In this document: positions 22,743-32,646 of the stretch, piece after piece
Layout of the letters: each line of letters starts with the position of its first letter
Numbering within the stretch: the stretch's first letter is position 1
NCBI RefSeq assembly: GCF_026914185.1
Contig: NC_070559.1
Location: 4,500,001 to 4,564,000 of the forward strand
DNA: 64,000 nucleotides
Source: Puccinia triticina
Taxonomy: Eukaryota > Basidiomycota > Pucciniomycetes > Pucciniales > Pucciniaceae
Direction: 5' to 3'
Notes under the pieces: model-generated
The model's input: the letters and a program-made list of their open reading frames with translations, nothing else
Told to the model about the DNA's origin: nothing
Databases searched by the model: none
Translations under genes and position numbers: made by a program

Positions 22743-23438
22743 TGTGGTCATCATACCAGTAGAGGCCCACAAGAGCATCAAGATCATCAAGTCAGCAAGA
22801 TCAGCAATCTCACCATCAAGAACCTTCAGCCTCAAGATTCTCAAGATCCCTTCTCACATCATTTCTTCAAGATTCTCTTTTCCTTTCTTGGTCCTAACAA
22901 ATGAGCCATGTGGGTTTTGTTCTGTTTTGTTTTCTGTTTAGATTCTTTATCATTTGATTGTGTGTTCTCTTTCTTCTTATTTTTATTGGTGTTGCTTTAT
23001 CTTTGATTGTTGTGGCGTTTTCTTCTCTTTCTTCTCTTTCCTCTTTTCCTGTTTGATGTTTGTAGTTAGGGAGGTGATGACATGTCCTGTGACATGTCAC
23101 TCCCCAGAATCCAAGTTTGAGTTTGAACTTGGAGGATGGGACACCATGGGACTTGCTCTGATCCAAGAGAAATTCCATCACCCTTTTCTGATCTGCTGGC
23201 AGTATCCCCAGCACTATTCCTGATTCTTTATCCCTGATCCCCTTATCATCATCATCTGATCCTCAACAAACCAACCACCGCCAACGGTATTTCATCCCTG
23301 TGGTCTCTCAAAAATCCCCCCCAACACTATCACTCTTTTCAATCCTCATCTCATTTCCCGGACCACCCATGAGGGCAGCTCAACAGGACCTATCCACTCA
23401 ACGCTCTGCCTACCGCCTGGCATGGTAGGAGTTCCACA
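22743..23438 (+). repeat. Solo Ty3/gypsy LTR related to the 936-1757 LTR
   Basis: Starts TGTGGTCATC and ends GAGTTCCACA. It shares with the LTR at 936-1757 the early CATCAAGATCATCAAG region, the TTTCTTTTC-rich middle, AATCCAAGTTTGAG...GAACTTGGAGGATGG, and the TCCACA end. It lacks flanking pol or a primer-binding site, and no target duplication was found. Boundaries are inferred from the relative. Confidence 0.5.
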
Positions 23439-23794
23439 GAGGTCAGCATTTAGATCTTTCTATCTATTCCTGCTTATCTTTAGCTCTGGTTCCCCTTTTG
23501 TACTATCTCTCTTTTTTCACAATCTTTGTAGAACCCATCCAGTGGGCCTTGTGATTAGTTAAATACCATTCCCATAGGACTATGTATGTTCCAAGAAATA
23601 AGCTACAACCATTGGCTCCTTGGGAGAATATTGATTGCAAAGATAAAACAAGAAAATAGATACTTCCATCCTAGAGAAAAATTGATCTTGATTGTCTGTT
23701 GAGCTGGTGATTGATTGGACTTGTGCTTGCATGAATTCTTCCTTGAATTGATCCATACCATTAACCAAGGTTTTGACTCGGTGCACTGACTACT

Positions 23795-24741
23795 CACGTT
23801 GATGACCTTGCCATTGTCGGCGAGCCATCATTTGTTGATGATCTCATCTCCACCATTGGCAAACAATTTGTGATCGGTGTAGATGAAGATCTCAATCATT
23901 TCTTATCCATTAAAATCACAAGGGACATTCCAAACCGCCACTTTTTTCTAAATCAATCGCACTACATAGAGGAAATCAATGAACGCTTTCTGAATGGTAT
24001 CTCTTGTCCTGTTTCTACCCCCACCGATTCCTATTTTAAAAATTTGACTTGTAAAAGCCAATCTGACCCGCCATCTCCCGGTCCATATCCTCAGATCATC
24101 AGTTCTTTGCTGTGGATATCTCAATGTACCCGGCCCAACGTGTCCTTTGCGGTCAACAAGTTGTCACAGTATCTCCGGGATCCCTTGTTGTCTCATTGGA
24201 ATGCAGCTGTCCGAATTCTCAACTACTTGGTGTCTGCAACAAAAGACCTCAAGCTCCTTCTTGGTGGATCTCTTGACTGTTCAGGATATTCAGATTCCGA
24301 TTGGGCTGAAGATTGCGATGACCGCAGGTTGACCTCAGCATACACCTACCAAATTGGTGACGGCTCAATTTCCTGGAAATCAAGAAAGCAGGCGACTGTC
24401 TCTTTGTCAAGTACAGAAGCTGAATACAAGGCGCTTTCCAACTCCTGTAAAGAAGGCCTGTGGCTTCGACACCTTCTCACTGAGCTAAATCTCCGGCCCA
24501 GCGATCCTATTCCACTTCATGTCGACAACGAAGGAGCCAAAGCTCTTGCAAAAAACCCTGAACATCAAGCAAGAACAAATCACATTCAAGCTAGATACCA
24601 CTTCATACGTGAATGCGTCACGGACAACACCATTTCCCTTCTTCATGTTTCCACAAAAGAGATGTTAGCTGACATGTTAACAACACCACTTACCTGTGTC
24701 CTCCTAGAAAAACATTGTCTCATGTTTGGCATTGTTCCTTA
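23795..24741 (+). pseudogene. Ty1/copia reverse transcriptase end + RNase H
   Basis: The frame opens just before VDDLAIVG, the copia YVDD polymerase site with the Tyr side replaced by His (HVDD). It continues through SIKITRDIPNRHFFLNQSHY, GSLLWISQCTRPN-like, and the RNase H blocks YSDSDWAEDCDDRRLTS, SLSSTEAEYKALSNSCKE and HVDNEGAKALAKN, then HIQARYHFIRECV and ADMLTTPL. It ends with a normal stop at 24741. The C-terminal part is intact, but gag, protease, integrase and most of RT are missing upstream, so it is a 5'-truncated copy. A polypurine tract and LTR start follow at 24908-24918. Confidence 0.85.
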
Positions 24742-24907
24742 ATCTTTTCTCACTGCCGTCTTCAAAAACTCAATTCTCAAAATCCCAACACTTCCGTCCA
24801 ACTTTTCTTCAATGATTTTTATCTGCCGTTACTCTTCCTTCTCAACATTCTCCTAGCTCACTGGCTACTATGTTTATTTTGTTTTGACCATATCATCAGG
24901 TATGCAG

Positions 24908-25253
24908 CAAGGGGGGGTGTTGAGCTAGACCTCTAGCCCTTTCTGTGTATTTTGCATAGCTGTCACACATAGCTGGCTATACCTGAGGAGCCGATGGTGA
25001 CTGGATGGATTCCTCATCCATTCTGCTCATCATCACTCGCCCCTCAGTCTTAGAATCCTTGTCTTGCTCATCAACTAGTTACATCTACAATCAAAACTGA
25101 AGACTATCCAAACTATCAGACCAGCAGCACACCTTGAATAACTGCTTCAAATCCAAGCCATCAAACTTGCCTTGTGAGGCAGCCTCCAGATACAACAGTT
25201 AATTGTTCAAGTCCAACAAGCTGACCAAGTTCTACTGGAACTGTTGAGCTAGA
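24908..25253 (+). repeat. Copia polypurine tract and 3' LTR
   Basis: GCAAGGGGGGG is followed by TGTTGAGCTAGA (24918), a typical copia LTR start. The same 12-mer recurs at 25242-25253, right before the hAT-like element at 25254. The LTR end is therefore uncertain and may have been disrupted by that insertion. Confidence 0.5.
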
Positions 25254-25394
25254 TAGAGAATGTCAAATCAGACCCGGGTATAATTTACACTGCCGGTACC
25301 CGCGTGTTTTTTTCTAAAAACGGGCACCCGGCACCGCCTGGCGGGTACCAGCGGTCTTTTTGGCGGGTACCAGCGGTACCCACCGGGGTTTTTT

Positions 25395-25795
25395 CGTCAA
25401 AACTCACTCCCAAGCCACTCTCTTGATGGACGGCAAAGACCAGTCATCAAGAGGAAATTCACACATTCCCTTGATGGCTGTTCAGTGCCGGGTATCAAGA
25501 GCAGTGTATGCTTGGATAGCCGGTAAGACTGCCTGCTCCTCTCAATGCCTGGTGTGACCGGCCGTCAAGGGGGCCATTAGAGGAGTGTCCTCTTGATGAC
25601 CAGCTAGAGAGGAGCATGTACTCTCTAGCAAGTTACTCCTCCCAACGACCGGCTTTGACCGGTCATTGAGAGAAGTATATACACCTCTTGCAATGGCCTG
25701 CTGTATCAGTGGCCATCCAAGCTGCTCTCAATGGGCGAATGACCGGCCATCAAGAGGCTTTTTTTTTTGGTTCTGAATACTCTTGATGGCCGGCC
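25395..25795. repeat. Hairpin array, CTCTTGATGGCCGG family
   Basis: Degenerate copies of CTCTTGATGRCCGG face inverted copies CCGGYCATCAAGAG across 5-20 nt loops at roughly 45-60 bp spacing. It occupies the centre of the outer hAT-like element. No reading frame of note. Confidence 0.65.
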
Positions 25796-25973
25796 AAAGG
25801 TGGCCCTGGGCCGGGCTACCCGGTCCCCCGACCGGGGATGGGCGGTACCCGGGCACCGCACTGCCTTTTGCCAAAAAACAGGCACCCAGCACCGCATCCG
25901 GCACAAACTTAACAAAGTCCCTTGAGACTTTGGGGCTGAACTCACAAAGCAAGCCTCTCTCAGGAGGGACTTA

Positions 25974-27108
25974 GAGCATCTCCACCGTGCAGGACTATCT
26001 GAGGGACTAAAGCCTCAGCTCGCGCGACTGCGGCGCACTTATAGTCCCCCGCCCAAGGACTCTTTCACACCGCAAGGTCCTAAAAGTAGCACCTCGACTT
26101 TGTGAAAGGCTGTACCCCCGATTCCCCCTAATTCACCACCGGATTGTGACCACAATAGCCAAAGGTAGCAACCAGCAAACTCACATGCAACCAACATGGA
26201 GAACAAGGAGATCAACCAATGTCAAGATAACGGCCGCTTTGCGAATGCTTGCGTACGGAGCCGCTGCCGACTGCAACAACAAATACTTACAGCTTTCGGA
26301 GTCCACGTCTCAAGAGTGTATGGACAGATTTTGCAACGATATTGTTGCTATATACTTGGCGGAATATCTTCGACACCCAACAACTGCTGACTTGGAGCGA
26401 CTCCTCTCTGAAGGTGCCGACCAAGGCTTCCCAGGCATGCTTGGATTGCTTGTCGATTTCCTTTTCCAATTTCATCAAAAACTATCATTCAATGAGAGAC
26501 TCTAGCACACATTTTTTGTTTCTCCTTAGCTAGTTTTCTTGCTTTAATCCTAAACAATTTGCAATAAAACAAACTCAGGTTGCACCATTTGACTGATTGA
26601 GTGATTGATTGAGTGAGAGATTGAGAGCAATCAAGATAGGAAAGACAAGTTATAGAGGCTAATAGAGAGTTTTCAAGGTCAATAAAGGTTTATCGAGGCC
26701 AAAAACTAGTGATTGAGAGCAATAGTTTTAGAGACAAGAAAAACAAGTGATCAAGAGCAAAAGAAAAAAATTGATCATGTGCAATAGAGAGAAAACACAA
26801 CAGTGATTGAGACCAAGTACAGGTAGAGAAATTCATGTGGCTGATTTGGGTCGAGGTGTGGGGTGGAGCTATTGGGGGTTGTGTACGCAAGGTAGTGCAG
26901 TATCACAAGAAGGTTTTCTGTGTGATATGTGGATGAGGGGGACTATCTGGGGAGCTATACGGTCTCAAAGCTGGGACTGGTATAGGGCCCGGAAGGGTTT
27001 TTCCAAGTTTAGGACCTCCTTTACTCCCTCCGGTGGAGGGACTAAACTGGGCCCGGGTGACTGAATTTGGTATAGTCCCCCAATATAGGGCCCGCTGTGG
27101 AGATGCTC
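25974..27108. mobile_element. Harbinger-derived element, TTA duplication (inner layer)
   Basis: Inverted termini GAGCATCTCCACCGTGC and its partner ending GTGGAGATGCTC, flanked by TTA on both sides (25971-25973, 27109-27111). PIF/Harbinger elements use 3-bp TTA/TAA targets and GAGCATCTCCA-type ends are widespread in that superfamily. It contains the N-terminal part of a plant-transposon-like (Harbinger) transposase at 26146-26505. Confidence 0.8.
26146..26505 (+). pseudogene. Harbinger-type transposase, N-terminal fragment
   Basis: The frame contains KITAALRMLAYGAAADCNNK, STSQECMDRFCNDIVAIY and LERLLSEGADQGFPGMLG. This block precedes the catalytic core in Harbinger-like transposases of plants and rusts. 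The frame diverges right after GFPGMLG, where a first catalytic Asp (IDC/VDG type) would be expected, and stops. The remaining roughly 600 bp of the element hold no DDE core, so this is a deletion derivative. Confidence 0.7.
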
Positions 27109-27684
27109 TTAGACCCTAGCGCACCAAGCTCGCGTAGCAAGAATGGAATTTTGGGGTACTTTCTTGATTTTTTCTATAGCTCACCTATCACACCCACTCC
27201 CATGTTATTAGCTCAAGGTCAGCAGAAGATGCTGGAGAAAAGAGTAGAAATTATTCTATCTCCATTTATCTCCTCTACGTTTTATTCTGGACAGAACTCC
27301 ATGTAAAATCCACGGATTCAGTGTTTTTGATGTTTTTATTTGGAGTGGAGGGAATGGATTGAGATGCCTCAAATTCTCCAGGTTTGACGGGCACAAGCCA
27401 GTCTTCAACCTCAGCAAATTTAATCTCAAGAAGGTTTTGGAAGCAAGGAATTATACACTTTTGAAAATTCCTCCCACCAAAATCTAGAATCTTGCCCCCG
27501 CAAAAAGGGGCAATAAGGCGCAAGTCCCTCCTGCCAAGGGCTTTCGGAGGCCGCAGCGGCGAGGGACTTGGGTTAAGTTTGCATCCGGCACCGCCTGGCG
27601 GGTGTGGGGCAGGTTCGGGCGGTACCCACTCACGGGTGCTGGGTACCGCCAAACAGGTACCGGTTGACATTCTCTAGAAATAGA

Positions 27685-28599
27685 TATTCCAAGAGATTGA
27701 AACTTGAATTTCCAGTGCTTTTCTTTGATTTTTTTTTCTTGAGCTTTTTTTTGGGGCAGAAGTGATGATTAATTTTTTGCAGTTGGATTTTTGACAGTCA
27801 AAGCCTGATGGAGATGGAGATGTGTTGATTGTATTCAACTTTAACAACACACTGATTTCAAAAGCCATAGCTTTGCCTCTGTAGGTATTAAAGTTCAATA
27901 CATTCCTGATTTCTAAAACATACTTGAAGGGATAAATTGGGAAAAATATGAATAAGAAAGGGAGCCCAAGGAGAGGTGTGCATATGAACTGATTCCCACC
28001 AACAGAAGTGTTGAAATTAAAAACTCAAGCCTCACAAAATCAACACAAAAGATGAGCCAAGTGGCTCAAGATAAAGGACAGTGAGGGTGAAAAGCTCACC
28101 GGATGCAGTTCAGGGTGGTGTGGAAAAAGAAGAGGTAGAACCAATTATCTTAATTGCTTGTTGTATTCTGGGTTTAAGTAGACTAACAACAGGCAGCCAA
28201 CATGTGGTTGGAAGAAAAATTAAAAGGGAAGGTGAGACAAGTTTCAAGTATGCTTTCTTAGAGACTACAGGTGATACATGTATGGCAAAATTTCATCTAC
28301 TACTCACTGTTCAAGACTACATGGTGTGATAGATTTTGTACTAGCAATGATTCTGGAAATGATTTAAGAATGATGTGAAACATTGTTTTAGAGGTGTAAG
28401 TAAGAGGAAATGGCAAAATTCCAACAGAAGTTGTTAAGATTTCAGCTCTACAAGTGGAGGCGACGAAAAAGGGGGGGGCTATCTTGAGGTGACCAGATAG
28501 GACCAAGGAGCAAGGTTGAGATTGTTGATGCTCAGACTCGATGATCAATTTCTTATCCGAGGAGCGGACACGTATACACAACTAGAGAGCCCCCTGCAC
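27685..28599. other. No gene seen
   Basis: AT-rich DNA with T-runs near 27728-27750. The frame at 28081-28329 has no family resemblance that I recognise. Confidence 0.35.
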
Positions 28600-28875
28600 A
28601 AGATCCAGATGGGGCCTAAAAGCATGCAACACAAGACAACAGGAACACAACATGTACTGGAACTGGAACTGTGACATGAACAGGAACTGGGTACTGGAAC
28701 TGGGGACAGGAACAGGGACTGGAACTGGGAACTGGGGACAGGAACGGGGAACTGGAACAGGAACAGGGTACTGGACAGGGGACTGAACAGGTGACATAAA
28801 CAGGACAGGGGACCACTCGGTCAGACAGGAAACATGGGCCACTTGGCCATACAGGAAAGACATTAGCCACTTGGC
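28600..28875. repeat. Minisatellite, GGAACTGGGAACAGGAACTG-like
   Basis: Imperfect tandem copies of a 6-12 bp word (GGAACT / GGACAG / GGAACAGG) with no interrupting gene. The repetitive Pro-Val frames on the minus strand here are a product of the repeat. Confidence 0.7.
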
Positions 28876-29437
28876 TAGACAGGAAGAGGGGAGTAAGAAG
28901 CTGTGAGCGGAAGAGGTCAGAATTCTGACAGAAGTGTGTTTAATTTTTTAGACTGATGAATCTCCTTGGTGGTCACTTGTAAACCCTTCATCTCGGAATC
29001 GAGTTCCTCAATCTCAATCTCAAACTTGACAATAAATCATAGTACCAATATGGCTCTGGAGACACGGAATATCCTTTATCTAGAAGCAACAACACCACTG
29101 ATTGGCCTGTCTGGAGGGATTCTAGATCAGGAAGTCAAGACTACACTGAAGAATTACTTATCAGAGCTTGCCAGTTGACTGATGTCCCCAATAAGCAAAT
29201 ACTTAGTCTTAATCTGATAGAAAAAGACACATAATAAGTGAACATTCAATTGATCATTGAAGAGAGGGGGGCATGTTTGAAATTGAGAAATTTTAAAAGC
29301 AAAATCACTTATTCAGGAGATGGGTCAAACAGCCAAAGAGCCTTGAGTGTTTCAAGCAAAAGCAAGTCATCTTTTAATGACAGAATCACTTGTTTGGTTT
29401 ATGAACTGGGGATTTTTAAGCAAGCCAACAGAATGTC
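28876..29437. other. No gene assigned
   Basis: On the minus strand around 28950-29020 a short frame reads EIEIEELDSEMKGLQV, a possible coiled-coil piece, but no gene structure could be built. Confidence 0.3.
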
Positions 29438-29440
29438 TGA

Positions 29441-29590
29441 GGCCCCGTTTAGAGCCAATATAATCCGGGCAATATATGAGTTTTTTTGCCTGACATCCTA
29501 TGTGACATCTGATCAGGTTGGCCAAAACTTGATCAGATGTCACAAAATTTCAGATTATATCACGCAATTATATTGGCTCCAAACCGGGCC
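29441..29590. mobile_element. 150-bp Harbinger-like MITE, copy 1
   Basis: Ends GGCCCCGTTTAGAGCC / GGCTCCAAACCGGGCC, inverted and with small mismatches. Flanks are TGA and TAA (imperfect 3-bp duplication). The inner palindrome ACATCTGATCAGG / TTGATCAGATGT lies at the centre. It is the same length and sequence family as 43555-43704. Confidence 0.85.
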
Positions 29591-29599
29591 TAAATTTAC

Positions 29600-30930
29600 T
29601 AACACATCAATAACAGAAGAACATTTAGTAAAATTGGATTAATCTCAAGTCTTTAAATGTAAAAAAGGCTGGATCCACCTATATGATTTCCCCTTTTGAT
29701 CTCCAAAAGAGTTGTGATTTCCCCATTGTGTGAGCCAGTTTTTATTTTTTGACTCCAGCCCAGCAGGTTCCACCGCAAAATCTGAAAACAATTTTTTTGA
29801 ATCAATTTGTGCCGGGTCAATTCTGGATGAATACCCACTGTTTTCTTGTGTGGAACATGTATATCATTCCAGAAGAAAGGCTATCAGAAGATGGAATAAA
29901 CCTCTCCTTTAATTTCCATCAAAAATGACACACAAATAATAGCCCCACCTTGAGTTTCATCAGCCGTGGCCTTAGAGCATGATTGTTTTTTCTTCCAATG
30001 CTTCTGCTATACTGAATTTTCTATGATTCTTTGAAGTCACACAATCTATTGTGAAACTGGTCATTGAATTTTTATAGAGAGATCTATTGGTCAGTGGTTT
30101 AGAAATGTGGGAAGGAAGGGGTGGGCAAGAAGGTAAAGATCCAAATAGCGGGGGTGTAGGAGGCGGCACCGCTGGGGAAGCTGACACAAACTGTGCCTTG
30201 ATAAGGATTGGAGCCTGTGGAGGAGGAGGAGGTACTGGTATTGCAAAATATGTGGTCAGGGGGAATTTCAAAGGCATGTTTAGCTGTGGGAGAGCGTGTC
30301 TCTTTTTGAAGTCCATTTACAAAGTGATTTGTCTATGCTAACACCTCCTGGGCACAAAAATGGGCAGAAAAAGCTTAGTTTTGTCCCTGCACAACTATGG
30401 CGCCAGTTTCTTTCTGTACTCACACAATACAGGGAAAAAACTGGCCTGTTGTTTCTGCCTGGTTTCTCCAGCCCTGGCCCCTAGTGTAGCAGGGAATTTA
30501 TTCCGTTACACAACTGGGGGGCAAATATCTGTTAGCAGCCAATCTGCTACACTAGCTGTTTGCGTAGTATTTTTTTTCTGCAGTAATGCTAAAAAAAGTG
30601 CTAGCACAGAAACAACAAGCTCACCAGGAAAAAATTCATGTCAACTGGGGGCAGGTGACACAAAGGAACACAGGCTGAGACTCTGCCACAACTTCAGCAC
30701 GACTCTGTGCAATGTATTTCTTTACTCATTTGTGCATCAGGGGTGGGTGAGTAAGACTGAGTCCGCTCATCCACCAACATTGCTGAACTCCTGAGCTCAA
30801 ATGTTTGAGTTCAGACTTTTGTTCAGCCTCAGGGGGCAAGGATGTGTATGTATTTACACCTTGAGAGCAAGTCTCCCCCACAGGGCATAGAACGGTGGTA
30901 TTCAACGTGTTTTTTGGGCCCCTCAAATAC
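29600..30930. other. No gene assigned
   Basis: A minus-strand frame at 29972-30316 is proline-rich (PVPPPPPQAP) but has no start context or family match. The rest shows no coding signal that I can support. Confidence 0.3.
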
Positions 30931-30933
30931 TTA

Positions 30934-31155
30934 GGCCCTGTTTGGCAGCGTCATATTACACAGCGTAGTAATAGGAAACATGCTACATTATATATGGTAA
31001 AACATGTCTTTTTAGGATAATCTTTTGAAAGCAAACCCTCATAAGGCTTGGCAGTTCACTTCCAAAAGATCAGGCGGAAAAGTAGTGTCTTACACAATGT
31101 AGGGGGACATGGCAAGATTATTTATTGCGTAATAATCACGCTGCCAAACAGGGCC
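30934..31155. mobile_element. 222-bp Harbinger-like MITE with TTA duplication
   Basis: Inverted ends GGCCCTGTTTGGCAGCGT / ACGCTGCCAAACAGGGCC are nearly perfect; TTA flanks both sides (30931-30933, 31156-31158). It is distinct from the 150-bp family in its interior but shares the GGCCCYGTTTGG start. Confidence 0.85.
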
Positions 31156-31299
31156 TTATTTGTCAAATATTTGAGTATTCGGAGATATTTGACATAAAAA
31201 CTTCCAAAATACATTCAAAACACCAAAAAATTACATTTTTTGTGTTTTTGAACTAACACTGTGAATTCTTGGCCAAAAAAAATGCTGCTATGCTACACA

Positions 31300-31346
31300 A
31301 AGCACTCAAATAATGTAGTGTAGCATAGCGGCCCACTGTTGATTCC
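31300..31346. repeat. Remnant end of the TAGCG palindromic MITE
   Basis: TAGTGTAGCATAGCGGCCCA followed by CTGTTG matches, with a few changes, the right end of the element at 1790-2266 (TAGTGTAGCGTAGTGGCCCA, CCGTTG). Upstream TGCTATGCTACAC is its local inverted partner. Confidence 0.6.
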
Positions 31347-31457
31347 ACTATGTGAGATAATTGATTTGTTCATATTTTTGATGAAATGTTATTTATCTTT
31401 TAGAACTTGAGCAGCCCTGATTTAAGGCTGCTGTAAATGTAGTTTCATGGCTGGAAC

Positions 31458-31720
31458 TTAACCAATTGTTTTTACATTTTGAGTTCCGCGGCACAGCCGC
31501 GATTTCCCTAGTCTTATTGGAAGTCCTGAGGGCTGTACAGAAAAAGGGGATCTGGGAATTGCTGCGTTATTGAGCTTGGTGGGGCCGTCGGTTATCACTG
31601 GTGTTTGGTTTCGAGAGTCATTGCTGGTAAGAAATTTTTGGGGCAAGAATGCTGGTATCGCACGATCAACAGACGCAGTGAGCTTCGAAAGCTCTTTATG
31701 AGTAAGATATGCCAGTTCTT
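31458..31720 (-). other. Possible last exon of an unrecognised gene
   Basis: A minus-strand frame opens at about 31725 after a TAG/CAG acceptor-like site. It reads FDPNVVSLKELAYLTHKEL and onward to a stop at 31458. The start of the frame looks protein-like, the end less so. It could be a downstream exon linked to the small gene at 31870-32390, but no splice phase I tried joins them. Confidence 0.3.
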
Positions 31721-31869
31721 TCAGACTTACAACATTTGGATCGAAGTGTAAGCTGCTACTTTCGCGTGGCGACTCAGCAACTCAGCAGGGTGGCTCGTTG
31801 GGTAGAAGGTAGATATACAGCTTCAATTGAAAAACTCGTTTGACGTTGGGGCAATTGTATCGATTTGTT

Positions 31870-32390
31870 CTATGAATTGGATGAAGAAGCACGATTGGCT
31901 AGATCAATGCGTCGGTCTACCTCGACAAGCTTATTCAATATTATGGAACGTTCAGCCTCGACGTTGCGCTTGAGTGCATCTAGGCTGATAGACGAAGTTA
32001 GTTGGTTGATCAGCATGAGATGTCGATTCAAGTCAGAGCGATTTCTCAAACCTCCCTAGACTCACTTTTGTAAGTGTCGATTGAGTTCGGAGAGTGGTAA
32101 GCGAGCCAGGTCGGATTCGGAGAAAGAGCCGTCCTCCGGATCATCAGTTTGAGTGTTCGGCAGTGGTGGGATCGAGCTAGTCCGAGTATCCGGTTGAAGG
32201 TATTGCCCTAGCAAGAATCCACCTAAATTTGTGTCAAATAGGAAATAGAAACACGAAAAGGTAAGGGTGGACCATCAGCCTTCTTATTGTTGGTCTGTCA
32301 ATTCTGAGCCACACTTATTGGTCCATGACAAATGGACTAACCTGAGACGATCGCGATGGATGTCATTAGGGCCCCCCGAACGGTAGACAT
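31870..32390 (-). CDS. Small predicted membrane-anchored protein, three exons
   Basis: Not recognised. Exons (minus): 32390-32342, 32222-32066 and 31984-31870, joined by introns of 119 nt (GTTAGT...TTTAG) and 81 nt (GTGAGT...TATCAG), giving 106 aa in frame. The N-terminus MSTVRGALMTSIAIVSGGFL is a short hydrophobic stretch starting with one Arg, as in small mitochondrial or ER tail/signal-anchor proteins. The rest is hydrophilic, with a Leu-rich helix (LPLSELNRHLQ, then LDALKRNVEAERSIILNKL) likely to form a coiled coil. It is divergent from the BCP1 gene with 256 bp between the start codons. What supports it is splice quality, frame closure and amphipathic pattern, not homology. Confidence 0.55.
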
Positions 32391-32646
32391 GCTGCTGTTC
32401 AGAGTAGACAAGACAAGGTGGGTCAGAGAGCGAATTGAAGAGATGGGATGAGTGATAGTAATGTTGATCACTTACAAGTATTATGTATTGCTGAAGGGCT
32501 GGCATCGATGGAATGTGCAGATTGCGGCAAGGGCGATGGGGACGGAAGGAAGGAAGGGAATTGAATATGCATCATCGCAAAATCCAAGTTCGACCCTCCA
32601 TAGGACACATCAAAAAAGCCGCTCTAAAGGAAAGAAGGAACGCAAA
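32391..32646. promoter_or_regulatory. Shared divergent promoter region
   Basis: The 256 bp between the divergent start codons of the small membrane protein (minus) and BCP1 (plus) must contain both promoters. No distinct TATA box was seen. The pairing suggests possible co-expression. Confidence 0.5.

Larger units (their letters stand above)
25904..27581. mobile_element. MULE-like element with 9-bp target duplication (middle layer)
   Basis: Ends are CAAACTTAAC...GTTAAGTTTG, inverted; the left continues AAAGTCCCT and the right AGGGACTTGG. Flanks are identical CATCCGGCA (25895-25903 and 27582-27590), 9 bp as for Mutator-like elements. It shares its termini with the element at 20367-21275. It is split by the Harbinger-derived insertion at 25974-27108. 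Confidence 0.8.
25254..27676. mobile_element. Non-autonomous hAT-like element (outer layer of a three-layer nest)
   Basis: Inverted ends TAGAGAATGTCAA / TTGACATTCTCTA, flanked by an imperfect 8-bp duplication (GAGCTAGA 25246-25253, GAAATAGA 27677-27684; 6 of 8 match). Arms of about 100 bp at both ends are packed with GGTACC/GGGTACC and CGGTACCCG words, like subterminal repeats of the autonomous hAT at 13468. The interior contains a hairpin array (25395-25795). The right arm is interrupted by the MULE-like insertion at 25904-27581. Confidence 0.7.

Noticed and set aside
28582..28870. Pro-Val-Pro-rich protein on the minus strand
   Set aside because: It is the translation of a GGAACAGG-type minisatellite in two frames; no start context or splice sites.
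29972..30316. Proline-rich ORF on the minus strand
   Set aside because: No homology, codon bias or gene structure supports it; length is within chance for this composition.
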